DNA from: Allopusillimonas sp048270225
Lineage (GTDB): Bacteria; Pseudomonadota; Gammaproteobacteria; Burkholderiales; Burkholderiaceae_B
DNA length: 64,000 bases
Assembly: GCA_048270225.1 (NCBI GenBank)
Contig: JBLWTG010000010.1
Span: 62,001 to 126,000 of the forward strand
Direction: 5' to 3'
Of the stretch, positions 52,524-61,860 are shown piece after piece. The notes under the pieces were generated by a model. The model was not told the DNA's origin and ran no database searches. It was given only the letters and a program-made list of their open reading frames with translations. How positions within the stretch are numbered: the first letter of the stretch is position 1; each line of letters starts with the position of its first letter. Position numbers and translations under genes: made by a program.

Positions 52524-52606
52524 GGCTGCTCCTGACTGATGTGTTCCAGTCTTGATGAAGGTGGGCGATCTTGCGTACAGTAATGAAAAGGGATGGCGCA
52601 TTCATG

Positions 52607-53404
52607 CTATTGCAATAGCGGTCCGTGCACCACGTTCAGCGTGATGCCTTCAATCTTGGCGTTCGATACCAGCATGGTCAGATACTGCTGGATGGCTTTG
52701 TGGCTGACATAATCGCGCAGGTACTGCGCAATCTTCCCGCAGACAGCCTCAAATGGGAGCTGGGCGCCGGCTATCCTGCGCTCAACCAGCACAATATGAA
52801 AACCATGGCGAGTGGTGACCAGTCCTGGCAGCAGGCCGATCTGGCTGGTGCCGAACAGCGCCTTGTCGAATTCTTCTACGGTTTCGCCCCGGCTGAGCTG
52901 GCCAAGGCTGCCGCCGACCTTGCCCGAGGGGCAGTTGGAGAGGCTGCGTGCAAGCGCATCGAAGCGGTCTGGATGGCGTGCCAGGTCTCGACGCACTTGC
53001 TCGGACCGCTCGCGCAGCCTGGACAGCGAGACGCCGGGGGTGAGGGCGAACAGGATGTGGCGGGCATGGACAATGTCAGGAGAGCGGAATCGCCTGGCGT
53101 TGGCCTTGTAGTAGCGCTGGCATTCTTCCTCGGAAGGCTCAGGCGTCGGGCATTCCATGACCAGCAGACGGTCGATGGCTTCGTCGTCGATGACCATGCC
53201 GTGATCCAGCAGACCCTTGGCGTGCGCCTGCTGGGTCAGCAATTCGCGCAGAACCAAGGCCCGCCGCGCGGCGAAGCCCGGATCGGCTTCGTTTGTCTGC
53301 GATGAGATCTCCGCCTCGATGGAGGCTTGAGCGATCAGTATCCCGTTGACGCGAAGCTCTCCGGCATCGGGCAGTGTTTCGGCGCTTGAGGCGGTATTGA
53401 GCAT
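52607..53404 (-). CDS. PpiC/NifM-type peptidyl-prolyl cis-trans isomerase of the nar operon
   Basis: A 265-residue protein with a helical N-terminal part and a parvulin domain (about 113-215: VHARHILFALTPG, FDALARSLSNCPSGKVGGSLGQLSRGETVEEF, TRHGFHIVLVERR). It lacks a signal peptide, so it acts in the cytoplasm, like NifM. Parvulins of this sort occur at the end of narGHJI in several betaproteobacteria and probably help mature or fold the reductase. Starts 15 bases after narI. Confidence 0.88.
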   Translation of the reverse strand: MLNTASSAETLPDAGELRVNGILIAQASIEAEISSQTNEADPGFAARRALVLRELLTQQAHAKGLLDHGMVIDDEAIDRLLVMECPTPEPSEEECQRYYKANARRFRSPDIVHARHILFALTPGVSLSRLRERSEQVRRDLARHPDRFDALARSLSNCPSGKVGGSLGQLSRGETVEEFDKALFGTSQIGLLPGLVTTRHGFHIVLVERRIAGAQLPFEAVCGKIAQYLRDYVSHKAIQQYLTMLVSNAKIEGITLNVVHGPLLQ

Positions 53405-53419
53405 GGAGCGGGTCCTTGT

Positions 53420-54106
53420 TCAGCGTTTGCGTACGATCTGATGCGGCCGGGCAAGATAGCCCACCGTGGCCAGACCGCTCCAGATATGCACCAGCCGTGT
53501 GAACGGCGAGACCAGGAAAATGGTGAAGCCCAGGAATATATGAGACTTGTAGACAAAGGGGACGGCGGCGAGCAGAGCGGCGCTGCCTGGGTTGAAGGTA
53601 ACAATGCCCTTGACGTAGTCGGTGAGTGTTTCGAACATCACGCCGTCCATGTGCTGCAGCGAGAGTGGCACCGTCAGCAGCCCCAGGAAAAGCTGTACCC
53701 AGAGCAGTGCCAGTACGAGAATGTCCGCATTGGCGCTATTGATGCGTATGCGCGGGTCTGCCAGCCGGCGGTAGAACAGAATGCTCAAGCCGACGATCGC
53801 GACGATGCCGGCGGCGCCGCCTCCGGTCATGGCCAGCAACTGGTGCTGCGAGGCTGACAGGAACGGCGCCACTATCCAGTGAGGGGCCAGAAATCCCAGG
53901 AAATGGCCCGCGATCACGATCAGGATGCCAAAATGAAATAGATTGCTTCCCAGCCGCAGTTGCCTGCGCCTGAGCAACTGGGAGGAATCGCTCTTCCACG
54001 TGTATTGCTCGCGGTCGAATCGTATCAGGCTGCCGAGCAGCCAGATGGTGATACAGACATAGGGATACACCCCAAAAAGCAGCGTATTCATAGTGTCTTG
54101 ATTCAT
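53420..54106 (-). CDS. narI: Respiratory nitrate reductase gamma subunit, cytochrome b
   Basis: A 228-residue membrane subunit with five helices. The four haem-ligand histidines are visible in NLFHFG, AGHFLG, KSHIFLG and LVHIWSG. It oxidises quinol and passes electrons to NarH. ATG at 54106 is used; a second ATG at 54091 (MNTLLFGVYPY) is also compatible. narJ ends 66 bases upstream. Confidence 0.95.
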   Translation of the reverse strand: MNQDTMNTLLFGVYPYVCITIWLLGSLIRFDREQYTWKSDSSQLLRRRQLRLGSNLFHFGILIVIAGHFLGFLAPHWIVAPFLSASQHQLLAMTGGGAAGIVAIVGLSILFYRRLADPRIRINSANADILVLALLWVQLFLGLLTVPLSLQHMDGVMFETLTDYVKGIVTFNPGSAALLAAVPFVYKSHIFLGFTIFLVSPFTRLVHIWSGLATVGYLARPHQIVRKR

Positions 54107-54172
54107 GAACTGCCTCCCAAAATATGCTTGTCCGAAAAGCCGTGATAAAGGCGACGCAATGCCGCCACGGGG

Positions 54173-54880
54173 TTATTGAGGCGGGCGGGCCGGATAAAAC
54201 CGGATGGGCTGGTCCTGCCCTGCGGGCGCCTGCGCATTGAGGAAACTGACCGGCTCGTCCTGCCAGTCCCTGTCCAGGGCTTCGGTGTCGATTGCCGTCA
54301 GATCGCGTTCGCCCAGCGATGCAGCAGAAAACATGTCCTTGGGCAGTTCGGGTTCGCCTGCCAGTGGAAGCAGCGCGGCCACAGCAATGGCGTAAAGGGT
54401 GCCGCGCCGGGCCAGTTGCGTGGCAAGGGTGTGATTGATGCTGGCAATTTCGCCCAGCAGTTCGCGGGCGCGGGATGCAGGTTCACGCGCTGCAAACTCC
54501 AGAAATACCGGCAGATAGTCGGGCAGCTCCCTTGCGTCCAGAAACATGCCGCTTTTTTCATACATGGCCAGCAGATCTATCATGGCCTGGCCCCGATCGC
54601 GCGATTCGCCGTGCACATGTTCGAACAGATACAGGGAGCTTGACCGGTTCCGGTCAAAGGTAGCGACATAATGTTCCTGCAGTTCCAGCAAGTCGATGTT
54701 ATTGAAATAGTCGACCAGCCTGCACAGCAGGGTACGGGTGGCAGGCGGCAGGGCTGGATGGCCGGCAACGGTTGCCCGGATCTCGGGCAGGGCGTCAAGC
54801 AGCGGCTGCTCAGGGTAGTCGAGCAGGGCGCTCAACATGCTCAGCAGCAAGGCGTGATCTTTCAGGGTGTGGCTTTTCAT
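54173..54880 (-). CDS. narJ: Nitrate reductase molybdenum cofactor assembly chaperone
   Basis: A 235-residue helical chaperone that binds the NarG N-terminus and helps insert Mo-bis-MGD and Fe-S clusters. The core ELQEHYVATFDRNRSSSLYLFEHVHGESRDRGQAM is the NarJ signature region (residues near 75-110). It starts directly after the narH stop with no spacer. Confidence 0.94.
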   Translation of the reverse strand: MKSHTLKDHALLLSMLSALLDYPEQPLLDALPEIRATVAGHPALPPATRTLLCRLVDYFNNIDLLELQEHYVATFDRNRSSSLYLFEHVHGESRDRGQAMIDLLAMYEKSGMFLDARELPDYLPVFLEFAAREPASRARELLGEIASINHTLATQLARRGTLYAIAVAALLPLAGEPELPKDMFSAASLGERDLTAIDTEALDRDWQDEPVSFLNAQAPAGQDQPIRFYPARPPQ

Positions 54881-56422
54881 CTATTCACCCGCAGCGCGTA
54901 TGGGAATGGTCTTGCGTTTTTTGCCTATGCCTTTGTGGCCGCCGAACAGGCTGGTCTCGGTAGTGCCCTCCGAGCAGCCGTTGCCAAAGGAGAAGCCACA
55001 GGATGCCCGCAGGTCAAAGGCGTCTTCCGCATATTCTCGATGGGTGGTGGGAATGACAAAGCGGTCTTCATAATTGGCGATCGCCATGTATCTGTACATG
55101 TCCTCGATCTGCGCGATGCTCAATCCCACTTCGTCAAGCAGTGCCGGATCGTCATGACGGTCGACATGCCTGGTCCGCATGAAGGCGCGCATGGCGAGCA
55201 TACGTTTGAGGGCAAGGCGCACCGGGGCCTCATTGCCGGCTGTCAGCAGATTGGCCAGGTAGCGCAGCGGGATGCGCAGGGCATCGACGTCGGGCAGCAG
55301 GCCGTTATTCGCCAGCCTGCCGTCATTGGCGGCGGTGCTGATGGGTGACAGGGGCGGTACATACCACACCATGGGCAGCGTGCGGTATTCGGGATGCAGC
55401 GGAAAGGCAATTTTCCAGTCCATGGCCATCTTGTAGACAGGCGAATGGCTGGCCGCTTCCAGCCAGTTTTCAGGTACGCCATCCCGCAACGCCTGTTCGC
55501 GAATCGCCGGGTCGTCAGGATCGAGGAAGATGGACAACTGAGCTTCGTACAGGTCTTCCGGGTTCTCGACCGACGCCGCTTCTTCGATGCGGTCGGCGTC
55601 ATACAGCAGAACGCCGAGATAGCGGATGCGTCCAACACAGGTTTCCGAACAGACCGTGGGCTGCCCGACTTCAATCCGCGGATAACAGAAAATGCACTTC
55701 TCGGATTTTCCACTCTGCCAGTTGTAATAGATTTTCTTGTACGGGCAGCCCGATACGCACATGCGCCAGCCCCGGCATTTGTCCTGATCAATCAGGACAA
55801 TGCCGTCTTCTTCGCGTTTGTAGATGGCTCCCGAAGGACAGGAGGCCACACAGGCCGGATTGAGACAGTGCTCGCACAGCCTGGGCAGGTACATCATGAA
55901 GGTGTTTTCGAATTCACCGTAGATGTCAGTCTGGACCTGATCGAAGTTGTAGTCGGCTTTGCGCTTCTCGAACTCGCCGCCGAGTATTTCTTCCCAGTTC
56001 GGTCCCCATTCGATTTTCTCCATGCGTTCGCCCGTGATGAGCGAACGCGGCCGCGCCACCGGGCCCGTCTTTACTTCGGGCGCGTCGTGCAAATGCGCAT
56101 AGTCGAAAGTGAAAGGCTCGTAATAATCGTCTATCTCCGGCAGATCAGGGTTGCCGAAAATCCTGGACAGTACCCGCCACTTGCTGCCGGCCTTCAGCCC
56201 GATCTTGCCGTTGGCTTTACGTTTCCAGCCGCCGTGCCAGCGCTCCTGGTTCTCCCAGTCGCGTGGATAGCCTACGCCAGGCTTGGTCTCCACATTATTG
56301 AACCAGGCATACTCCACGCCTTCGCGTGAAGTCCATACGTTTTTGCAGGTCACCGAACAGGTGTGGCAGCCAATGCACTTGTCCAGATTCATGACCATGC
56401 CGATCTGCGCGCGGATTTTCAT
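54881..56422 (-). CDS. narH: Respiratory nitrate reductase beta subunit, iron-sulfur
   Basis: A 513-residue electron-transfer subunit with four clusters. Visible cysteine groups: CIGCHTCSVTCKNVW, CEHCLNPACVASCPSG, CRGWRMCVSGCPYKK (with the Trp that marks the [3Fe-4S] site) and CIFCYPRIEVGQPTVCSETC. It carries electrons from NarI to NarG. It overlaps the narG stop by four bases. Confidence 0.97.
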   Translation of the reverse strand: MKIRAQIGMVMNLDKCIGCHTCSVTCKNVWTSREGVEYAWFNNVETKPGVGYPRDWENQERWHGGWKRKANGKIGLKAGSKWRVLSRIFGNPDLPEIDDYYEPFTFDYAHLHDAPEVKTGPVARPRSLITGERMEKIEWGPNWEEILGGEFEKRKADYNFDQVQTDIYGEFENTFMMYLPRLCEHCLNPACVASCPSGAIYKREEDGIVLIDQDKCRGWRMCVSGCPYKKIYYNWQSGKSEKCIFCYPRIEVGQPTVCSETCVGRIRYLGVLLYDADRIEEAASVENPEDLYEAQLSIFLDPDDPAIREQALRDGVPENWLEAASHSPVYKMAMDWKIAFPLHPEYRTLPMVWYVPPLSPISTAANDGRLANNGLLPDVDALRIPLRYLANLLTAGNEAPVRLALKRMLAMRAFMRTRHVDRHDDPALLDEVGLSIAQIEDMYRYMAIANYEDRFVIPTTHREYAEDAFDLRASCGFSFGNGCSEGTTETSLFGGHKGIGKKRKTIPIRAAGE

Positions 56423-59400
56423 TTGTCGCCTCCAGACTCGTCCTCGCTCATGGCCAGGGTGGGTGCGCCGTGTGCCAGCGTATGCGCATGCCTGGCGGCC
56501 GCGTTGTCCGATAGCACAGAGGCGGGCGTGGATTCGTCTTTCCAGTCTATGGTGTTCATTTTTCGGACGATGACGAATTCGTCCCGGTTCGAGCCCACCG
56601 TGCCGTAGTAGTTGAATCCATAGGCCAGCTGGGCGTAGCCGCCTATCATGTGAGTAGGCTTTGGCGTAATGCGGGTTACGGAGTTATGGATGCCGCGCAC
56701 GCCGGTGACTTCAGAACCCGGCGTGTTGATGATTTTTTCCTGGGCGTGATACATGAATACGGCGCCTTTCGGAATGCGCTGGCTGACCACCGCGCGGGCG
56801 GTGAGGGCGCCGTTCACGTTGAACGCTTCGATCCAGTCATTGTCGACCACGCCAATTTTCTGCGCGTCGATTTCCGACATCCAGACGATAGGTCCGCCGC
56901 GCGACAGGGTCAGCATCAGGAGGTTGTCGGTGTAGGTACTGTGTATGCCCCACTTCTGGTGTGGGGTAAGAAAGTTCAGCGCGATTTCGGGGTTGCCATT
57001 TGAGTAGGCGTCTTGCATGCCGAACGTGCTGCGCGTATCCATGGGCGGTTTGTAGACACAGAGCGCCTCGCCGAAATCCCGCATCCAGCGGTGATCCTGG
57101 TAGAGTTGCTGGCGGCCCGAGAGCGTGCGCCAGGGAATGAGCTCATGCACATTCACATAACCGGCGCTGTACGAAACATGTTCGGACTCAATACCGCTCC
57201 AGGTGGGCGAGGTGATGATTTTTCTTGGCTGAGCCTGGATGTCGCGAAAGCGTATCTTTTCGTCCTCCCGGCTGCGGGCAAGATGTGTATGGTCCATGCC
57301 GGTGACTTTCGACAGGGCTTCCCAGGCCTTGACGGCTACCTGACCATTGGTTTCGGGTGCGAGCGAGAGCACGACTTCGGCTGCGTCGATGCCGGAATCG
57401 ATCTGCGGCCTGCCTTTTGATATGCCTTCTTCCTGCACGATATGGTTCAAGCCGCGCAGCATGTCGATTTCGTCGCCGGTTTGCCAGGTGATGCCTTTGC
57501 TGCCATTGCCCAGCTTATCGAGCAAAGGCCCAACAGAAGTGTATTTCTTGTAGGTGTTGGGATAATCGCGCACGACAGTCTTGACGCTGGCCATGGTTTT
57601 GCCAGGCACCGGCTCGCATTCGCCTTTGCCCCAGTCGGCAATGTCGCCGGCCTGCGCAATTTCGTCCGGACTGTCATGCTGGAGCGGAAAGAGCACGACA
57701 TCGCGCTCCTGGCCCAGATGGCCCGAGGTCAGTTCGGAGAACCGCCTGGCGATGCCTTTGTATATCTCCCAGTCGCTTTTGGATTGCCATGCGGGATCCA
57801 CGGCAGTGGACAGCGGGTGTATGAAAGGATGCATGTCGGACGTGTTCATGTCATCTTTTTCGTACCAGGTGGCGGTGGGCAGGACGATGTCCGAGTATAG
57901 ACAGGTGGTCGACATCCGGAAGTCCAGCGTGACGACAAGATCCAGCTTGCCTTCGGGCGCGGGGTCGCGCCAAGTTACTTCCTGAGGCCGCACGCCGCCG
58001 CTCGCGCCCAGGTCCTTGCCTTTGATGCCATGCTCGGCGCCCAGCAGATGCTTGAGAAAATACTCATGGCCCTTGCCTGAGGAACCCAGCAGATTGGAGC
58101 GCCAGACAAAAAGATTGCGCGGAAAATTTTCCGGGGCGTCGGGGTCGGTACAGGCCATCCTGATCGAGCCGTCCTTGAGCCCGTTGGCGACAAAGGTGGC
58201 GGCGTCTGCGTCTGTTGAGGCGTTTCCGATGTCCAGCGGATTGCTGGAAAAATGCGGGGCAGTGGGCAGCCAGCCCATGCGTTCAGCCTTGACGTTGTAG
58301 TCGATGGGGCTTTCCGGCAGCTCGCGCCTGTCGGCCAGGGGCGACAGCAGCGAGCTTACCTTGATGGTTTCGTAGCGCCATTGATCAGTGTGCGCATAGA
58401 AAAACGAGGTGCCGTTCATAAAGCGCGGCGGACGATGCCAGTCGGTGGCAAAGGCCAGGGGCAGCCAGCCGGTCTGTGGACGCAGTTTCTCCTGTCCCAC
58501 ATAGTGCGACCATCCGCCGCCCGACTTGCCTACGCATCCGCACATCACCAGCAGGTTGATCACCGCCCGATAGCTCATGTCCATATTGAACCAGTGATTC
58601 AGGCCGGCACCGACGATGATCATGGACTTGCCTTCTGTCTTGTGCGCGTTGTCGGCAAACTCGCGGGCGACCGCGATGACATCCTGCCGGCTCACGCCGG
58701 TGATCTGCTCTTGCCAGGCAGGGGTGTAGGGGATATCGTCATCGAAACTGGCCGCCACGTTGTCCCCGCCCAGACCCTGGTCTACGCCATAGTTGGCAAT
58801 GAACAGATCGTATACCGTTGCGACAAGCACCTCGCCCTGGCGAGTCGCCATCTTCTTGACGCCTATCCGGCGCGTGAGTGTGCTGGCGTGCCCTGTGTGG
58901 GTGAAATGGGTGCTTTCGGTATTGCCGAAGTAGGGAAAGGCAACGTCGATGACCTCATCATGATCCTGCACCAGCGACAGGCGGGCGCGGATGGGGTTGC
59001 CCTGTGCATCCTCCTGCTTGATATTCCACTTGCCTGCGTCGTCGCTATCCTGCTGGCCCCAGCGAAAGCCTATCGATCCCACTGGCGCGACAGGTTTGCC
59101 GCGGAGCTCGTCCAGCAGCACGGTTTTCCAGGCCGGATTGTTGGCCTGCCCGAGCGCATCCTCGAATTCATCGGCCCGCAACATTCGCTCGGGCACATAA
59201 TGCTCGCCCTGCCTGACAATGCGAACCAGCATAGGCATATCGGTATAGCGCCGGCAATAATCAGAAAAGTAATCGCTTTTGCCCGCGACATGAAACTCTT
59301 TCAGGATGACATGGCCCATGGCCAGCCCCAGCGCGGCGTCGGTTCCCTGCTTGGGATGCATCCAGAGGTCGCCGAATTTGGCACCCTCGGCATAGTCCGG

Positions 59401-60243
59401 GAATATGGATACGACCCGGGTGCCGCGGTAGCGGACCTCTGTCATGAAGTGCGCGTCGGGTGTGCGGGTTTGCGGGACGTTCGAGCCCCACATCATGATA
59501 AAAGTCGAGTTGTACCAGTCTGCGGATTCGGGAACGTCCGTCTGCTCGCCCCAGGTCTGGGGCGAAGAGGGGGGCAAATCGCAATACCAGTCATAGAAGC
59601 TGAGGTTCACGCCGCCGATGAGTGAAAGATAGCGGCTACCGGCCGCATACGAAATCATCGACATGGCCGGGATGGGCGAAAAACCGACAATGCGATCGGG
59701 CCCATGCCGCTTGATCGTGTACACGTTGGCGGCGGCGATGATCTCGTTGACCTCTTCCCAGCTGGATCTGACGAAACCTCCCAGGCCGCGGCGACGCGTA
59801 TACGAGGCTCGTGCTTCGTGATCGCCGACAATCGCCGCCCAGGCCTCGACAGGCGCAAGCGTGCTGCGCCGCTCGCGCCACAGTTTGAGCAGCGTGCTGC
59901 GAACGAGTGGATACTTGAGGCGGTTGGCGCTGTACAGGTACCAGGAGTACGACGCGCCGCGCGAACAGCCGCGCGGCTCGTGGTTGGGCATGTCGGGGCG
60001 GGTGCGCGGGTAGTCTGTCTGCTGGGTTTCCCAGGTGACAATGCCGCCCTTCACATAGATCTTCCAGGAACAGGAGCCTGTGCAATTGACGCCATGTGTG
60101 GAGCGTACGATCTTGTCGTGCTGCCATCGTTTTCTATAGGCTTCTTCCCACTTGCGGTCTTCCTTGAGCGTCATGCCGTGGCCATCTGAAAACTCGGGCC
60201 GGGCAGTGGAAAAATACTTGAGACGATCGATGAAATGACTCAT
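56419..60243 (-). CDS. narG: Respiratory nitrate reductase alpha subunit, catalytic
   Basis: A 1274-residue molybdenum-bis-MGD enzyme that reduces nitrate to nitrite on the cytoplasmic side. The N-terminal FS0 cluster ligands are HGVNCTGSCSW and, later, RGCSRG (one His and three Cys). It has the expected length. The start at 60243 (MSHFIDRLKYF) is the family start; the frame upstream is not coding-like. No Tat motif of the periplasmic type is needed for this cytoplasmic enzyme. Confidence 0.97.
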   Translation of the reverse strand: MSHFIDRLKYFSTARPEFSDGHGMTLKEDRKWEEAYRKRWQHDKIVRSTHGVNCTGSCSWKIYVKGGIVTWETQQTDYPRTRPDMPNHEPRGCSRGASYSWYLYSANRLKYPLVRSTLLKLWRERRSTLAPVEAWAAIVGDHEARASYTRRRGLGGFVRSSWEEVNEIIAAANVYTIKRHGPDRIVGFSPIPAMSMISYAAGSRYLSLIGGVNLSFYDWYCDLPPSSPQTWGEQTDVPESADWYNSTFIMMWGSNVPQTRTPDAHFMTEVRYRGTRVVSIFPDYAEGAKFGDLWMHPKQGTDAALGLAMGHVILKEFHVAGKSDYFSDYCRRYTDMPMLVRIVRQGEHYVPERMLRADEFEDALGQANNPAWKTVLLDELRGKPVAPVGSIGFRWGQQDSDDAGKWNIKQEDAQGNPIRARLSLVQDHDEVIDVAFPYFGNTESTHFTHTGHASTLTRRIGVKKMATRQGEVLVATVYDLFIANYGVDQGLGGDNVAASFDDDIPYTPAWQEQITGVSRQDVIAVAREFADNAHKTEGKSMIIVGAGLNHWFNMDMSYRAVINLLVMCGCVGKSGGGWSHYVGQEKLRPQTGWLPLAFATDWHRPPRFMNGTSFFYAHTDQWRYETIKVSSLLSPLADRRELPESPIDYNVKAERMGWLPTAPHFSSNPLDIGNASTDADAATFVANGLKDGSIRMACTDPDAPENFPRNLFVWRSNLLGSSGKGHEYFLKHLLGAEHGIKGKDLGASGGVRPQEVTWRDPAPEGKLDLVVTLDFRMSTTCLYSDIVLPTATWYEKDDMNTSDMHPFIHPLSTAVDPAWQSKSDWEIYKGIARRFSELTSGHLGQERDVVLFPLQHDSPDEIAQAGDIADWGKGECEPVPGKTMASVKTVVRDYPNTYKKYTSVGPLLDKLGNGSKGITWQTGDEIDMLRGLNHIVQEEGISKGRPQIDSGIDAAEVVLSLAPETNGQVAVKAWEALSKVTGMDHTHLARSREDEKIRFRDIQAQPRKIITSPTWSGIESEHVSYSAGYVNVHELIPWRTLSGRQQLYQDHRWMRDFGEALCVYKPPMDTRSTFGMQDAYSNGNPEIALNFLTPHQKWGIHSTYTDNLLMLTLSRGGPIVWMSEIDAQKIGVVDNDWIEAFNVNGALTARAVVSQRIPKGAVFMYHAQEKIINTPGSEVTGVRGIHNSVTRITPKPTHMIGGYAQLAYGFNYYGTVGSNRDEFVIVRKMNTIDWKDESTPASVLSDNAAARHAHTLAHGAPTLAMSEDESGGDK

Positions 60244-60419
60244 GGCGCGGCTCCGGTCAGGTTGACGTGAACAGAGACCGCACAAGGCGGGCAACACTTG
60301 AAAACCATAGCTTCCTCCGGTGCCGCAGACAGGAACGATGTCACCAGCCTTGGCGACGCGATGTCCAGCCATCATAGGGCGGCTAAAAGGAAGGTTCAAT
60401 ACCTTTGTGCCAATGTTCT

Positions 60420-60433
60420 TTGATCCGTATCAA
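60420..60433. promoter_or_regulatory. FNR/Anr-type site upstream of narG
   Basis: TTGAT-CCGT-ATCAA is a perfect match to the FNR half-site dyad TTGAT-N4-ATCAA. It lies 177 bases upstream of the narG ATG and 192 bases upstream of the divergent bkdA1. It fits oxygen-limited induction of the nar operon. The 381-base gap 60244-60624 also contains the bkd promoter and repeats; the 60244-60419 part would be the narG leader and shows no other clear element. Confidence 0.8.
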
Positions 60434-60500
60434 CATCAGGCCTGTTATTCCATCTGGCGATGGTGTTTTTGCTCCGCACCGCCAGCGCGGAGGCGTGGGC

Positions 60501-60528
60501 TTGCGCAACGGACAGAATCGGCGATAAT
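60501..60528 (+). promoter_or_regulatory. Candidate promoter of the bkd operon
   Basis: TTGCGC (60501-60506) and GATAAT (60523-60528) are separated by 16 bases. Transcription would begin near 60535, about 90 bases before the bkdA1 ATG, just before a pair of direct repeats. Confidence 0.45.
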
Positions 60529-60538
60529 ACTTTTACCT

Positions 60539-60570
60539 GCCCACAAGGCGGTACGATAGGCCCACAAGGC
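60539..60570 (+). repeat. 21-bp-period direct repeat in the bkd leader region
   Basis: GCCCACAAGGC occurs at 60539-60549 and again at 60560-60570, exactly 21 bases apart. The position just downstream of the predicted start suits a repressor or Lrp/BkdR-like regulator; that is inference. Confidence 0.55.
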
Positions 60571-60624
60571 CGTGCATGAATAATCAGCAAAGAAAATTCC
60601 ACAAGACATTTTCAAGAAGCAGAC

Positions 60625-61860
60625 ATGAGACAACCATCGCCATTGCGGCTCCACGTTCCGGAGCCCTCAGGTCGGCCAGGCCATGCCACCGACTTTTCAT
60701 TTCTCCGGCTGGCCCCTGCAGGCCAGGCACCCAAGCCTGCGCTGGACGCCACCGTATCCGACACCTCCGATCTTGCGTTTTCGCTCATTCGCGTGCTGGA
60801 TGACGAAGGCAATGCAGTCGGACCGTGGGCGCAGCCCTCCCTGGACACCGAGTTGCTGCGCAAGGGCCTGGCGGCCATGATCAAGACCCGCATCTTCGAT
60901 GCGCGGATGCTGATTGCCCAGCGGCAGAAGAAGATGTCGTTCTACATGCAGAGCCTGGGCGAGGAGGCCATCGGCACCGGGCAAATGCTGGCCCTGCAGA
61001 AAGGCGACATGTGTTTTCCGTCCTATCGCCAGCAAAACCTGCTGATCGTTCAGGACGTGCCGCTGGTCGACATGATGTGTCAGTTGTTTTCCAACGACCA
61101 GGATCGTCTCAAGGGACGCCAGCTTCCCGTTATGTATTCCATGCGGGAGCACGGCTTTTTCTCGATCTCGGGCAATCTGGCTACTCAGTTCGTGCAGGCG
61201 GTGGGCTGGGCCATGGCCTCGGCCATCAAGGGCGACACCAAGATTGCGTCGGCGTGGATAGGCGACGGTGCAACGGCCGCGGCCGATTTCCAGACAGGAC
61301 TGACCTTTGCGCATGTATATCAGGCGCCTGTCATTCTCAACGTCATCAACAATCAATGGGCGATTTCCAGTTTCCAGGCAATTGCGGGAGGCGAGTCGAC
61401 CACCTTCGCCGCGCGTGGCACCGGCACCGGCATCGTCTCGCTGCGCGTGGACGGCAATGATTTCCTGGCCGTCTACGCCGTGTCGCGCTGGGCCGCAGAG
61501 CGGGCGCGCAGCAATCTGGGGCCGACGCTGATCGAATGGGTAAGCTACCGTGCCGGTCCGCACTCCACTTCCGATGATCCTTCCAAATACAGGCCGGCCG
61601 ACGACTGGTCCCGATTTCCACTGGGCGATCCGATCGAGCGGCTCAAGCAGCATCTCATACGCCTGGGCGCCTGGTCCGAGCAAGAGCATGCCCAGGTTCA
61701 GAAACAGATCGAGGCCGAAGTCATTGCCGCGCAGAAACAGGCAGAAGCGCACGGTACGCTTGCCAATGGTCAATCATCCAGCGTGGCCTCCATGTTCGAG
61801 GATGTCTATAAAGACATGCCCTGGCATCTGCGCCAGCAACGCCAGCAGGCGGGGGTATGA
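60625..61860 (+). CDS. bkdA1: Branched-chain 2-oxo acid dehydrogenase E1 alpha subunit
   Basis: A 411-residue thiamine-diphosphate subunit with the TPP/Mg motif IGDGATAAADFQTG...NVINNQWA (GDG...NN) and the phosphorylation-loop-like region YRAGPHSTSDDPSKY. Length and the long N-terminus (LRLHVPEPSGRPGH) match Pseudomonas BkdA1, so the complex most likely oxidatively decarboxylates the keto acids of valine, leucine and isoleucine. Overlaps bkdA2 by four bases. Confidence 0.93.
   Translation: MRQPSPLRLHVPEPSGRPGHATDFSFLRLAPAGQAPKPALDATVSDTSDLAFSLIRVLDDEGNAVGPWAQPSLDTELLRKGLAAMIKTRIFDARMLIAQRQKKMSFYMQSLGEEAIGTGQMLALQKGDMCFPSYRQQNLLIVQDVPLVDMMCQLFSNDQDRLKGRQLPVMYSMREHGFFSISGNLATQFVQAVGWAMASAIKGDTKIASAWIGDGATAAADFQTGLTFAHVYQAPVILNVINNQWAISSFQAIAGGESTTFAARGTGTGIVSLRVDGNDFLAVYAVSRWAAERARSNLGPTLIEWVSYRAGPHSTSDDPSKYRPADDWSRFPLGDPIERLKQHLIRLGAWSEQEHAQVQKQIEAEVIAAQKQAEAHGTLANGQSSSVASMFEDVYKDMPWHLRQQRQQAGV

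Noticed and set aside
58252..59625. 457-codon plus-strand frame opposite narG
   Set aside because: Antisense of the catalytic nitrate reductase subunit.
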